Part shown: in pieces, positions 24,105 to 37,100 of the stretch | Layout: each line of letters starts with the position of its first letter | Position numbering within the stretch: the stretch's first letter is position 1 | NCBI RefSeq assembly: GCF_020085105.1 | Contig: NC_058058.1 | Coordinates: 8,147,175-8,211,174, forward strand | Length of the DNA: 64,000 nucleotides | Origin: Siniperca chuatsi | Lineage: Eukaryota; Chordata; Actinopteri; Centrarchiformes; Sinipercidae | Direction of reading: 5' to 3' | The notes under the pieces: model-generated | The model's database searches: none | What the model was told of the DNA's origin: nothing | What the model saw: only the letters and a program-made list of their open reading frames with translations | Made by a program: the position numbers and the translations under genes

Positions 24105-24830
24105 TTTAAGCAACTAGAGATGTGGATGTAAAGACAGCAGCCAGTTAGCTTAGCTTAGCACAAAGACTGGAAACAGGTGGAAACAGCTAGCCTGGCTCTG
24201 TCCAAAGGTAACAAAATCTACCAGCACCTCTAAAGCTCATTAATTAACACGTTATATCTCGTTTGTTTAATCCAAACAGCGAAAATTACTACTCTTGGTT
24301 TTAGAGGGAGTTGAGGACACTCTGGTAAGTCACTGCTCCTGGCTGCTGTTCGCCAAGAAACAGTTTCAGCATGTAACACCACAAATTGTTGTTTTTACAT
24401 TTCTGTTTTCATTAGTAAGTTTTAGGTGAATTTTTGGACTCTGGCTAGACATTTCCCCTTGCTTTCAGTCTTTATGCTAAGTTAAGCTAATCGCCTGCTG
24501 GCTCCAGCTTTATACTTAATGCACTATTTATTGGAAATGTTCCTGGCCAAGAAATAGTCCGTCACGCAAACTGTTTTTCTTACACTTCAGTTTTTGCGCT
24601 GATTTTTAAAAAAACAAGATATAACATGTTAATTAGTGAGCTTTAGTGGTGCTGCCTTTGGACAGAGCCAGGCTAGCTGTTTCCCCTTGTTTCCAGTCTT
24701 TATGCTAGCTAGCTTACTGGCTGCTGCCTCCAATTTCTTATAGCGTTTGAGTGGTATTAATCTTCTCATCTAACTCTCAGCAAGAAAGCAAATCAACGTA
24801 TTTCCCAAAATGTCGAACTACTCCTTTAAA
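24105..24830. repeat. Foldback repeat, family B copy 3
   Basis: The left arm 24136-24203 (cttagcacaaagactggaaa...gcctggctctgtcc) and the inverted right arm 24661-24722 (gacagagccaggctagctgt...ccagtctttatgctagc) flank about 450 bases. An extra partial arm near 24440-24500 suggests a rearranged or nested copy. Confidence 0.7.
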
Positions 24831-25092
24831 ACTCGTCCCGGGCTGTGCAGCAGAAATGGGAACTGGAAAAGACGGCGATGTGAGTGAGCCTGACTCATGA
24901 TGAGACTCTCACGTCCCCCGACAGTCTGATTTTCTGGCCGTCAGTCACTTGACAATCCAAAATCATCTCCCTGTAACTGTTTTATGGCTCGTCTCCAGTG
25001 ATTGTACACAGTCCCAACCTTCGCCCAACGCAAGAATTTCAGAGGAATGTGACTGTGGTCAAAACGTGGCAAACTCTTGTGGTTCCAACTCT

Positions 25093-25119
25093 GAGAAGAA
25101 GAAGAAGAAGAAGAAGAAA
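25093..25119 (+). repeat. (GAA)n microsatellite
   Basis: About nine GAA/AAG units, followed by A-rich sequence. Confidence 0.9.
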
Positions 25120-25739
25120 AAAAGCCTCTGTTTTCTAAAAAAAAAAAGAAGACAAAAGTCAAGAATTCCTCAAAAAATAATGCACTCACATTCATATTTC
25201 TTCAGGAGGGAGAATGCAACCAGAGCTGGATAGTTTCAATGAATGTATTAATTTCATCCAAATGGATTGGAACATGATGGTGGTGTGGGGATGGTGTGCG
25301 GTGATGGAAACTATGAGCGGTGCCGGAGGTGGGGTTTGCTGAGTCTCCAGAAGAAAATTTGTAATCTGAAGGAGACATGACATCACTCTAACTCAACAAG
25401 AGTGAATGGCTTGTTAACATGCCTCCAAATGAAATATTAAAAAAAAAAAGGACATGATTCAGAACACATGAAGACGTACTTTGTGCATCCGACACTGAAA
25501 CATTAAAGCAAGGGATTGTTTCATCAAAGGTCTCCTTAAATCCTACTTGAAAAACCTGGCCGCAGCACTTATTCACAGTATCAGTTACTCACTTTGGACT
25601 CTGTTCAGGCCCCCAGCCCCCATTAACATCCACTATTTCCTCACTCTAAAGAAAGAACATCCTTTCTGGTCCATCCTGGATGTCGGGGGCTTGGAAATAT
25701 GCAGTTCTTCTTGCGTGATTAAGATGATTATGCTCTCAA

Positions 25740-26170
25740 TAAAGTTAGTTAATTTGGCAAATAAGGCACCCTTTATTAAGGGCTAATAATGTGTTTATTG
25801 TTAATAAATAATTTACTAAAGTTTTGTAGATAAATTAATAAGGACACATTTTGGGTTGCCAGGTTGTGAAAAGTCCCACTTTCAGCTGTTTATCCTTTCA
25901 ATTTGCTTATAAATGTTGATGCTATTAATAAATGCTTGAGATTCTCATTTTCTAATAAGCAATCAAGTCTGCAGTTATAAATGTTATTAACTCATCAATA
26001 AATGGATTTTAGTCCCAATTCTCTGCAGCACTAACCAATCAAAGGAAGCTTTCACAACCTTGCAACCCAAAAGTTGTTCTCATTAATGGCATTTAACTGC
26101 TCTATAAAGCTTTGGTAAATTGTTTATGAACCATTAGTACCCTCATTAGAGAGTGGTACTTTAAATTCAA
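25740..26170 (+). repeat. Family M repeat (ttgggttgccaggttgtgaa)
   Basis: AT-rich tttattaa-type arms surround the core ttgggttgccaggttgtgaaa. The same core with the same flanks occurs at 44050-44490. The right side ends cattagagagtggtac, resembling an inverted end. Confidence 0.6.
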
Positions 26171-26244
26171 ACCCTCCCTGTGTTTAACTTAAAATGAGGA
26201 AAAGATATTCAAAATGTAAGTATTTGATGCTTCAATAATAAGAC

Positions 26245-26295
26245 ACAATAAGATAAGATATACTTTATTGTCCCCGAGGGGGAATTTGCTTGTGC
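26245..26295 (+). repeat. Fragment ending in actttattgtccccgaggggga
   Basis: The string agataagatatactttattg followed by tccccgaggggga is the familiar end of a fish retroposon family. Only this end is present. Confidence 0.5.
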
Positions 26296-26723
26296 TATCG
26301 GTGCTTAGCAATATGTAGACAATAAAACAGTAGAGCAGTACATGGAGACCCAAGGACAAAAAGTAGGATATGTAAAATATTGCACATGCCTTTTGAGATA
26401 AAGACAAGAGTACAAGACACTTTAAAAAGAGGAATCAATCATGAAAGCCATGACACCAACAGTGCAACAGTGTCTCCTTAATTCGGGACGCTACATAATT
26501 GAGGATTGAGCTGATAGTTTGTTGTAACGCCGTTTTGCACCAGGTGAAGCCAGGTGAGGATCTGTGCACGCCTCAGCAGAGCAGACACCAGTGCTTCAGG
26601 AGAGTATACCAATGCAAACTCACAATAACACACTTATCATCTACTTTTTCACATCACAAAACTGTAAAATTGTACCTATCGTCTAAACTTTAAATCGTAT
26701 AAATCGTACAAATGTAAACGTAC

Positions 26724-26795
26724 CTCTCTTTGCGCATCAGCAGCCTCTGGAGATGCTCACAAGAGACTCCGTCTCTGCAGGATCTGAGAGGTTTG
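26724..26795 (-). other. fhl3: Putative fhl3 untranslated first exon
   Basis: On the minus strand a GC-richer segment ends in a strong donor, AAGAGAG|GTACGT, at 26724/26723. No ATG-initiated frame runs into exon 2, so it would be 5' UTR. An AT-rich TTTTATA motif lies about 25-30 bases upstream of the likely start (26823-26817), but in the less usual orientation for a TATA box. The 5' boundary is a guess. Supported only by the donor and the position upstream of fhl3. Confidence 0.45.
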
Positions 26796-27284
26796 ACCGC
26801 TTGCGCTGCTCGGGTGTATAAAATGACAGGTAATTAAATCCTCCGTGGACTCCTGCGAGCTGAAAACTGACTGGTTTTCACTGACTGAAGCATCTGTGTC
26901 TGGTGCGTAAAACCAAACCTTTCCTTCAAACACCGCCCCTTTCTCCCCCGTCTGTCCCTCCACTCCCTCTGTCTGTCTTTCACCTTGTGCGAGTTCAGGC
27001 TGAAAGAAGGTAGACTCAGTGTGGGGTTTTGCATGTAATTGAATATTTTAAATATAAAGGCCTAGTCTAGACTTTTGGCTCCCAGCTGCTGATGTAAACC
27101 ACTTTATTATCTCTCTAAATGGAAAATAATCTCATAATAATCCGAAATAAAATAGGAGCTATTTTATGTGCTTTACAGCATTTTAATCTCACGTGATTTC
27201 ACAGTAAAAGTTATTTGGGGACTTTGTAATTGTACATAATTAATATGTAAGAGAATACTTTTCATCGTTTTAAATTGTTTCCTT

Positions 27285-27645
27285 CACGGTAACACTTTAC
27301 TTTAAACCCCAATTTAGCAATTGTAAGCAGTACACTTAGTAAATGGTTTATAACACACTATACAATGTAATGTAATTGTAGGCAGACGTAAGGACATTAA
27401 GTGTTTTATTAATGTATTTTTCAACAAACTTATGGTATGAAGCATCAGTCACGTGTATAAACAGTTAATGAATGATTGATAACAGCTGTTTACAAACATG
27501 ATCAAATCTTACAGTGTAAAGCATGTATTTACTGTTTATACACATACAAATCTTATAGTTTATTATAAAGCATTAAATTATTTTCTATATACACTATGGT
27601 GCGTTATAAAGCATTTATTAACTGTTTATAGTCCTCATCATACAC
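27285..27645 (+). repeat. AT-rich repeat related to family M
   Basis: Starts ggtaacactttactttaaac and contains repeated 'aaagcatt...taactgtttata' units (near 27460, 27520, 27610). Similar terminal sequence (ggtaccactttctaatgagt) opens the copy at 44057. Confidence 0.5.
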
Positions 27646-27701
27646 AATCATTCCCAGGTGGGTTTAAAACTTAGTTTATAGCTGTGTTGAAAACTCATTA
27701 A

Positions 27702-28083
27702 AGATCCAGTGTGTAGGATTTAGTGGCATCTAGCGGTGAAATTGCAGTTTGCAACCATTTGAACACCGCTCGCCTCACCCTCCCCTTCCAAGCTTGTTGG
27801 AAAAACTACGGTGGCCGTGAAACTAGAGAAAAACGCGAAAGGCCCTATGTAGAGCCAGTGATTGGTTTGTCCGTTCTGGGCTACTGTACAAACATGGCGG
27901 TGCAACATGGCGGCCTCCGTAGAAGGGGACCCGCTCACCATGTATATATAAACGGCTCATTCTAAGGTAATGGTAAGGGAACGATTCTTATTTTCAGGCG
28001 ATTATACACAAATGAAAACATACTTCTAAATATTATATTCCATTTCTGACAATAGCTCCTCCTAAATGTTGCACACTGGACCT
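27702..28083. mobile_element. TTAA-flanked MITE with 22-bp inverted ends
   Basis: TTAA flanks both sides (27698-27701 and 28084-28087). Ends read AGATCCAGTGTGTAGGATTT on the left and, inverted, AGGTCCAGTGTGCAACATTT on the right. The interior includes aaacatggcggtgcaacatg and an 80-codon frame that is only the element read through. The TTAA target suggests mobilisation by a piggyBac-like transposase, but the ends do not begin with the CCC typical of that family. Confidence 0.7.
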
Positions 28084-28089
28084 TTAAGA

Positions 28090-29100
28090 CATTTTGACCT
28101 TGAAAGTTTCATTCTTGACCTTAAAAATAGAAATGTGAGTCCACTTACTGGATTTCCCGCAGAGCTTTCAGCCGCATCTTGTGGCTTTCATCAGTGAATG
28201 GAGATGAAGTTGGCTCAGCAGTAATGAGAGAGTGAAGATTGATGAATTGATAAATACTTAATTTACAAATATGATTAAAAATATAATTAATATTATAGAT
28301 AAATACATATATAGGGATATACTTCACTGGCATAGGCTATGTCTGCTTACAACTATATAATGTGTCATACTCTATTATTAACAATTTATTAATTGCTTAT
28401 GAAGGCTAAATAGAGGGGTTAAAATACATTTTTACCATATGGCATCATTTCTCTGCACAGTTATCATCCATAATACATGGGTGAGGATGCTGAGCAACAG
28501 CTTTAAACCTTACACACTCCCTGTATTGTCTTTCACTCTCAAATCTAGCGTTTTCTTCTGAGTTTTCTCAGCTAAACAAACTTTTCTGTGGTCAGGAGCA
28601 AACTGCAGGGTCCCGGAGAGCAAGATATCATTTTCCCTCTCATTGACCTCTATTTTCCACAGCGGTGAGCAGGAGGTCTGGGGACGATTAGAGGCTTCAG
28701 CTGTGGCTCCATCCTGCCACTACCCATTAAGTCAGGATGTACACTACATGTGTATATGATGTGATGAAGGCTTTTAATTAGTGTGTGGCATCTTTAAGCT
28801 TATTTGCAGGCCCCATTGATGAGTTACTAGGTCTCAGACTTTGTTGAAAATATTAAATTATTTGAATTATTGCTCAAGCATGATGAGTGAAATGTCAAAT
28901 AGTTACATGTAAATGTGCTGCCATCTGCTGTTCAAGGCTATTAGTTACAATGGTCCAACTGTGGGTGGATGAACATGGTTAGATTGTTTTAAAAACATAA
29001 AGCTAAAAGTCTGAAAAATATACTTTTATTATCACAATCTTTTAAAAAACATGTGGGGTGACTGATTTTTGTCTCATAGAACCTGTCCATAATATGGAAG
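28090..29100. other. Intergenic DNA, nothing recognised
   Basis: No coding frame with splice sites and no repeat I can place. The segment 28555-28730 is GC-richer and could be unique regulatory DNA. Confidence 0.45.
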
Positions 29101-29109
29101 CCCAGTTCT

Positions 29110-29920
29110 GCCACAAAATAAATCACTTTAGTTTTTTCATAATTATGAGGGGAAAAAACTTAAGCTGGATTTTAAACTAACTGTGTACCTCATAATTATG
29201 AAATAACGCCACAATATTATGACTTAGTATCTCAAAATTATGAAAGTTGCTCATAATAGACATTATCTCATAATTATGAGGGGAAAACACTTCATAATGT
29301 ATTCATTTTGGTGGTGGATATTTAACTAACTTTGTATACTGAGGCAGTTTGTTTCTCATAATGCGATATTTAGTCAAGATAAAAACTTCATAATGAAAAA
29401 GTTAGGTGGTGAATTTTGCATCTCATATTAATAATTATTATTAATCCAGATTCTTATAATTATGATAGTTCATAAATATGAGAAACTTTAATCATTATTA
29501 GGCTTTGAATAATTATGAGGAAAAAACACTTTATAATAAAAATTAAGTGATGGACTTTTAACTAATCCTGTATCTCATTCTTATGAGATAAAACTTTATA
29601 ATTATTACCTAGTATGTCACAGTTCTGAAAGTCAAAATTTTGACTTTGTATTTCGTAATTATGAGACGCTTTTTCAAAAGTTTAATTATTAGAAACTCTT
29701 ACAATTATGAGATACTACGCCAGACTGTGATGATAATATCTCACGATTATGAGAACACGAAACAAAATGAAAATAGTGGTGGATATTTAACTAACATCGT
29801 ATCTCATATTTACAAAGTTTCTCAGTTGACTTAGCATATAATAAATAAAAAATTATGACATCTCATAATTATAACAACTTTCTCAAAATTATTAGATACT
29901 AATTATGAGAAAAAAACAGG
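29110..29920. repeat. Array of palindromic CTCATAATTATGAG units
   Basis: More than a dozen copies of CATAATTATGAG or close variants (29139, 29195, 29270, 29455, 29510, 29660, 29705, 29740, 29870, 29905 and others) are spaced irregularly at about 30-80 bases. Many are linked by 'gtggatttttaactaact(g/t)tgta'. Each core is self-complementary. There is no coding potential. Confidence 0.8.
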
Positions 29921-30800
29921 TCAGAATTAAAGAAATTCATGTCTTTTGTTTCCTCCACGTGGCAGAAATGTGCTTCCATATCATAGTTACAATTAAGCAT
30001 GACTCAGAAAAATATGAAACATATTTTATTAAAGAATTATGTACAATAATAAAAACTAAATCCTCAAGGTATCAGAAATATTATTCAGGTCAGACTTAAC
30101 GCTCGCATCAAAAAGCAAAACAACTGCTACAAACTGAATCTCTGTGTAAATTTGGTCAAAAAGTCAAAGCTGCAAAAAAATCAACTGTCAGCAGGCGTGG
30201 CAGGTTGTCAAGAGTGAAAAGCATCATCAGTTATTTCCAGACTCCATTAAGACCAACATGTTGATCAACCAAGGCTCTAATGGTCTAACTGGCACTGTTC
30301 TGGTCTGTGGAGATCCTGAGCAGGGCGCCGGTCGCTGGTCGCATGAGTCATTATCAACAGAAAACACACTGTAAAACAAACACTGTGCTTTTCTTTTTCA
30401 TACTGGGGATTAAATCCATTTACAGCACTCAATATTTCAAGGTAAAACGAGCAGGAACATGAGAGAAGTTTGTACTGTTGTAAAGTGTAAAGTGTAGTTC
30501 CTGGGAAATACAGTTTTCAGGATGAGTCAATGAGTCAATTACACACTGATCAGATTGACGACAAGCACTTAAACTGGATAAGAAGTCGGTTTCACGAGCA
30601 TTTTTATGTTGCAGAGTACACAGAATTAACTGGCCAAGAAGGTAAACATAGCTGACAGAATTGTTTGACATTTAAATATCGTGCAGAAAGTAGGAACCAC
30701 TGTTTAGTTTTTTTTTTTGGCATATGTCAACTGTAATACTGGACAGATATATTTCTGAACAAAACATTTCTTCTCCTCTCCTCAAACCAGGTAGATCAGA

Positions 30801-31039
30801 TTTATTCTGCTGGCTTCAACTCTCTGCAGGAAGTCCAGGGCTACATTTTCATCACTCCGAGTTCAGCTCATCAGCTGCAGCTCAGCTTCTCTAAATGATT
30901 CACATTCAGTCGCACACAGTAAGGCAACATGTGCTTGACAGGAGACGTGTGTGCTTTCATATTATTTCTCCACATTGTGCCTCGCTGCACTTCAGGTAAA
31001 CCTAAGAATTACGCTTGTCCCTTGTCTCATTTTCCTCCT
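30801..31039 (-). other. rragc: rragc 3' UTR with candidate polyadenylation signal
   Basis: AATAAA lies at 30806-30801 on the minus strand, about 235 bases beyond the stop codon. A second, at 30030-30025, would give a 1-kb UTR. Confidence 0.5.
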
Positions 31040-31182
31040 TTAAACAGCACTTCCGTTCAGTGCGGCATACTGCAGGCCTGGCAGGTTGTTGCTGGACGAG
31101 CTGACGTCTGGTGGTGAGGCGCCAACTTCAAACACTTCGTGGATGGCTTTTCGGAAACAATGAAAATTGTACTCTATCAAAC
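31040..31182 (-). CDS. rragc: rragc exon 7 (residues 331-377, stop)
   Basis: Encodes [20 protein letters not shown] followed by a serine-rich tail ending AALNGSAV and TAA at 31042-31040. The tail after FEVG differs from what I recall of human RagC, as is common in this family. Confidence 0.92.
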
Positions 31183-34100
31183 CTGCAAAGAGAACAAATA
31201 ATAATAAATAACAAATAATTTCAAACGTGACAGAGCTTTTGCAATGTAACATGCAGTGTCCAAAACTCTGGAATCACTCAATCTAAATGTGAAAACGCTG
31301 TTTATGTGAGAAAAAGACACGCCTCCGCACTAGCAGTGTCACCTGATCTCCGTCCACACTGAAACAGCAAAACAATAACAGGATAATGGTTAAATAGTTT
31401 GACATTTTGGGAAACAAGTTAATTGGTATCCTTGCTGCAAGTTAGTTGAGAAGATTGATACCACTCTCATGTCTGTACGTTAAATATCAAGCTACAGCCA
31501 GCAGCAGGTTAGCTTAGCATATTATCCATACTGTAATTATGTTGGTCTATTCTGTACATACGACATCTATTGCATGTCTGTCTGTGCTGGGAGAGGGATC
31601 CCTCCTCTGTTGACTTGACTTGACATTAAGACTGGAAACAGCTAGCCTGGCTCTGTCCAAAGGCGCAAAAATCAGTTATATCTCGTTTGTTTAATCCGTA
31701 CAAAGAACTAAGTGTAAAAACTACAAGTTGTGGTTTTACAGGGTTATGTGCTGGACTATTTCTTGGCTGGTTGCCTGGAAACTTCATGGTAACAACAAGA
31801 CGAGAGAGTGACGGCACCCAGCCAAGCAATAATTTGGCGTAGGTCTCTTTGTAGTCCTCTTTCAGTCCGCAAACAACAAAACTGCATCACAGCCAACGCC
31901 TGCTGAGGAGTGGGACATACACCTGGTTACTAACTCTGTTCAGTCCCCTCTCTATAATCCCCTATACTGTGTTTGATTACAGCCAAACTCACTTAGTAGT
32001 CCCCATTTACATCTTTTTCTGTTTCTGTTGTCTGACAACTGAACAAGTATAAAATAGCATTTGATTGCATGTCATAAGTGCCACTTATTAACAAGGCAAA
32101 CAGTTATTCTTGTGCTGCTTCATTCAGAGCTCAATTAAATCACTATTTTATGATGACAAAGTCATCAGGCAACAGTTGTGGAGGAAGTATACAGGTCCTT
32201 TACTTTAGTAAAAGTAGGAATACAACACTGTAAAAATACTCCATTACAAGTATACGCCTTGCATTGATTACTTAAGTTACTATTTTATATTGTATACTGT
32301 TGTTTATCTATAACAATGCATCATATTTTCTAAGTTCATCATATGTTTTCTATGTAAAATCCTAATTTGTAATGTAATTAGTAACTATAGCTGTCAAATA
32401 CTTGTATATAAGTAAAAAGTACAATATTTCCCCCTGAAATGTAGTGGAGTAGAAGTAGAAGTATAAAGTATCATAAAATGATATACTCAAGTAAAGTACA
32501 AGTACCTCAAATTTGTACTTAAGTACCGTACTTGAGTAAATCAACTAAATTACACTCCACCACTGCAAAATAAACATACTTACAGGTAAATAACAACATT
32601 ATGTTATCAGCTATATTCACATTGAAAATGAGAGGCCACAATGAAAGACAGATGTTACAGAAAGTTGTCTTCTTAAATTTTACTGCTCACAGTCAGCCAT
32701 CCTTTTCCAAAAGCTCAGTTTTCCCCGTTAACACCAAAACATCTGGCCAGCAATTTCATATTGTGACCCTTTTCAAGAAGAGGAAGTTTTTTGGGTGTAA
32801 AACAGCCTGCACAGTGTCTAAGAAAAGCCAAATCACAGAGAAAAAGGGTTAGCCGGCTCAGAATGGATGTACTCTAAAAGAAGCTGTGGGATCAAACCTC
32901 ATCTTTATCTTTAGACACTTTATAGTTGGCATCTTCACACTTCAGACATGTAGGACATCCTGTATAATCAACCCACTGTCTAATGATGCCACCTTAACAG
33001 TTTATATAATAAACTACGCACCTTTCCTCTCAAAGCCTTCCTCTCTGACGATGCAGACGAGAGCGAGGAACTTTGTGACCTCTTTCAAATAAAGCACTGT
33101 AGTGTTGTTGAGCTTGATGATAGCCATAGACTCCTTGTCATAGGCACAGCCACTGCCGTCCTCCATTAGCCTGCCAAGAAGGAGAAGACAGAAAGGCACC
33201 TTTAAACTTCGCATTAAAAAAGTATGCAATCATTGCCAACACAAATACAATATAATTCTTCTCACCCGTAAATGCAGGAGATATCGATGACAACGTCTAT
33301 CATATCGCAGCAGAGTTCGTAGGACTGCATGTCCACAGGAGAGCTGTCTGTGGCGATGTAAATCTTGCTAACAACATCAAACAGGAAGGCTTTCTCGATC
33401 CCAGAATGCTGCAAAACGTGAAGGAGGTTTATAAGAGAAGGTACAAAGAGGACACACTTTTTTTGTAGTTAAAGTAACAAAAATGAAACAACATACAGAT
33501 ATGAAAATGTTCAAAAGGTTCTCCAACGTTGGCAACTGAGGAATGAGCTTCTGGACGACTTTACTGAAGGCCTCGAATATGGAGTGGTCGTAGATACTGG
33601 TTAAGTAGAAGCTGAGGGGGGAAAGTAGGAGAGGAGAGTTAAGACACTACAAAAATACAGCGTCACCAAGCAAGTTAGGGCAAAAGCCTAAAGTCTCAGC
33701 TCACTACAATATAACAAGACAAGTGACATCACGTCTGTTTACAGTGAGGATGAAACAACAAACCAATCCAGCCGTTCCACAGTGATTTAGTGATTAGCAT
33801 GTTTAACTTAGCACTATACCTGAAATACCAACAGGATTCCTACAAAAAAGGTAGAAGAAACATCCCAGAAACCGTTCCATTTGTTAGATGTATGAGTTAT
33901 ACAATATTGAGGTATGTTTTAAAGCTGCAGTAACTCATTTTACGACCACTTGGGGGAAGTAGGACAAGCTAAAAAAACAACACTGACATGTTATCGCCTT
34001 ATAAAGTTGTTATGGCGAACAGGAAGGATCGTACCCGACCCCTCCCACCCTGGACACAAACTTTTTAAGGACACTCAAAAAAAGAACCAAAATCTCACCC

Positions 34101-37100
34101 CCACTGACACTCTTATCCCCTCCCATAGACACTACACGTTACATTAGCGTACAATTATCTCTGCACATATTCCTTATTCCCAATACTTCATACTGTGAAT
34201 TTTTGCACATTCCAGCACAAACTGTACAACTCTTTCATTCAATATTTTTCATATTTGTATTGTCACGTTTTCTATTTTATATTTATACTTCTTGACTTTT
34301 GTAGTATGTTTGTTTTTAAAATCTTTTTTTTTTTTTTTTTTATGTGTTCTCTCACTATAAATTCCTTGTATGTGAAAACCAACTTGGCAATAAACCCGAT
34401 TCTGAGGAGTTGCCTATTTACACATCAAATCTGGCAATGTGACAAATCTTGAGTCTAATATTCACTCTCCTTTTCAGGGTGTTTCCGCCCCCTAAATGTT
34501 GATGTTTCGAATCACCAGTCGAGACGCTCTTGAATCGAGTTGCATTTTGTCAGTCGAATCACTGCACTTTTTTTTTTTTTTTTAGCTGTGTCATTGTACA
34601 CAGAGCAATGCAGGAGCAACAGCATAGCAGGCTGTAAACTGTAACAGAGTCTAACTGTGATGGAAACTGAGAGCAGTGTGACTTGTTTCTGTTCACTGCT
34701 GCGACGCTCTCAGCTGAACGGTGCTGAACGCAGTGAAGTCAGCTAAACTACTTTTGAGCCAGACGCTGGTGCAATCTCCTCTACTGCAGCAGCCCGACAG
34801 GCGAGACGCTCCGTGGTGAGATAGGATTTTATAACTGACCTATGACCAGGACGCTCACTTTTTACTTCTCTGACTGGTGTATTGAAGAAAAAACATCAGT
34901 AACAATGTTTGTAAAAACGAAAAACATCTATAGATAAGAAAAAGCATGAACCACATCCACATGGCAAATTAAAATACTGAAGTATTAAATATTTGGCTCT
35001 TTAGCTGCTAAATATTCCACTAAGTTCACAAGCTAGTCTCTAAATTTCGTTTTTTTAATTTTGTCGTCTGGTGCTGGGCAGGTAGTGGTAGTACGGTGGG
35101 TTTTAGAGCTTTTTTCCCTGAAAAGAGTTGCCTGCTGCTGGAAATGAGGTTGATGAGAGACTGTAGGCCAGAAAAAAACAACAATATGATAAAATAAAAT
35201 GTTCTGCAGAGCTGAGAGAAACTGCGGAGTTGGGTGACATCTTTCCCATTACAGTTTTTACACACCATTGTTAATATGACAACATTAATAAGTGCAGCTT
35301 ATCACACAGCAGGCTCTTGTTTAGCGCACGCCTGTGATGCTTTTATACTAAAAGAAAAAGAAAGAAAGAAAAAGATATCAGGTTGGTGAGTGCAACTCTC
35401 TCTAAACACGTCGCTCACTTACTGCTCTTTGTATTTCAGCTAAGATTCAATTTGAAATTGCTGACATTAAAGACCAGAATTTAATTTGGGCAAAAAAGCG
35501 GATTTCACAATGTCTTAATTACGAGGTGGGATAGTCTTCTCTATCGCTGCCCTACAGTGATTTATTCTTTTTAAACGCATTAAACAGCTATGATAAATAC
35601 TTGAATTCTGCAGTTTGTTAGCTCAGTTGCTCGGTAGATCCCTCACATACAACTTCCATGCTGTTACAGACTACAATTGTAAAAATTAACATGGTTTCTT
35701 GGTGTGATCTGCATCTAAATCTCGCTCTCAGTAACTTGAAGAATTTTAAGTATCTAACCTGTGCAGACATGTCAGACACTCACCTAAGGTGAAGCTTCTC
35801 CAGGCTGGCGTCTGCCAGATCATCGTTGGCCCTCTGATGAATGTCTCTTTGTGTCTCTATTTTATGGTCATCTGACAGACCGTCTACTTTATGGATGAAC
35901 ACCTCAAAGTTGATGTCTGGATTCACTTTGTAAGCTCTAGATACGGTAAGATGTAACCGCCCGAGAGCCTCGACGTAGTCATCCTGACAAATTGAGCACA
36001 GGAAAAGGTGACGTGTTAATTAATCTCACACAGGAAGCCTTTAAAACCTACAACGTAAGCTTCTGTTTAAACTAATGTCCTCCAACCTGAGCGTCAATGA
36101 CAAAGATCAAAGCGCCGGTTCCTTTGAAGATCATCTCACTGTCAAACGTGGGGTCGAAGAAGTCCACCTGGCCAGGAAAGTCCCAGATCTGGAAGTTGAC
36201 AAAGGAGCTGCTGGAGATGTCGTCCTTGTAGATTTTGTTGGTGCTCTCGAGGAAAAGCGTCTCATTGGGTGACATCTTGTGGAATACAACCTGGTCGGAG
36301 GTGCATAAGGATTATTGTTTCGGTCCAATGTTGTTACTTTCACTGTCTTCTCTGATTCAATCTTCATTCTGTCTGTATTTTGCCTAAAACCTTTTAAATT
36401 ATCACATTTAATATTTACTTAATATTGCCATTCTCTATATTGTAATTCTACTAGTGCTACTTCTGTCTACTCTGCGTGTATATATATATATATATATAAA
36501 AAAAAAATAAAACACCTATTTCATGTCTGTCTATCCAGGAAGATGGATCCTTCCTCTGTTGCTGCTCCTGAACTTTGTCCCTTTTTCTTGTTAAAGGGCG
36601 TCTTGTGGAGTTTTTCCTTATCTGACCTTATCTGAATCAATGTTAAAAGGATAGAGAGTGTCGTATATTGTACAGACTATTTCTCAGTCCATTTTCCACA
36701 AAATCTACAACATCACAATATAAAATCAGAATTTATCCATGTTACAGCCCGACCAATAATTTATTTTTGAGGCTGATATACAGATGTTGACATCTGAGAG
36801 TTTAAAAAATCTGATAATGATATATTGGTCAAAAGGTAAAAATGTAATCAGAGCTCTCTGGTTAACAAACTTCTTGTTACTTATCAGCCAACATGTCTGT
36901 GATAAGTTAACATCGGCTGATATATCATCCTGGCTGATTTATTGATTGTGCTGCAGAATAAACAGATGTCATAATTACAGTATAGTTGCCAGTTTATTAG
37001 GTACACCTAGCTAAAACTAATGCAGTCTAATACTGTTTTAGAGAGATGTTGATTCAACTTTATGGTCATTTTGCTTGCTTGTAGTTTGACTTGCTGTTGA

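Larger units (their letters stand above)
16554..26723 (-). other. fhl3: fhl3 intron 1 (about 10 kb)
   Basis: Spans from the donor AAGAGAG|GTACGT to the acceptor TTTTGCAG. It holds family A copies 3 and 4, family B copies 2 and 3, a possible family N repeat and the family L element listed separately. The remainder (about 17300-18390, 18960-20080, 20970-22390, 23620-24100, 24830-25740) shows no exon-like frame. Confidence 0.55.

Noticed and set aside
27723-27965. 80-codon plus-strand and 73-codon minus-strand frames
   Set aside because: Both lie wholly inside the TTAA-flanked MITE and have no protein resemblance.
29110-29920. CRISPR-like array of repeats
   Set aside because: Units vary in sequence and spacing, spacers are not uniform in length, and the setting is a vertebrate chromosome.
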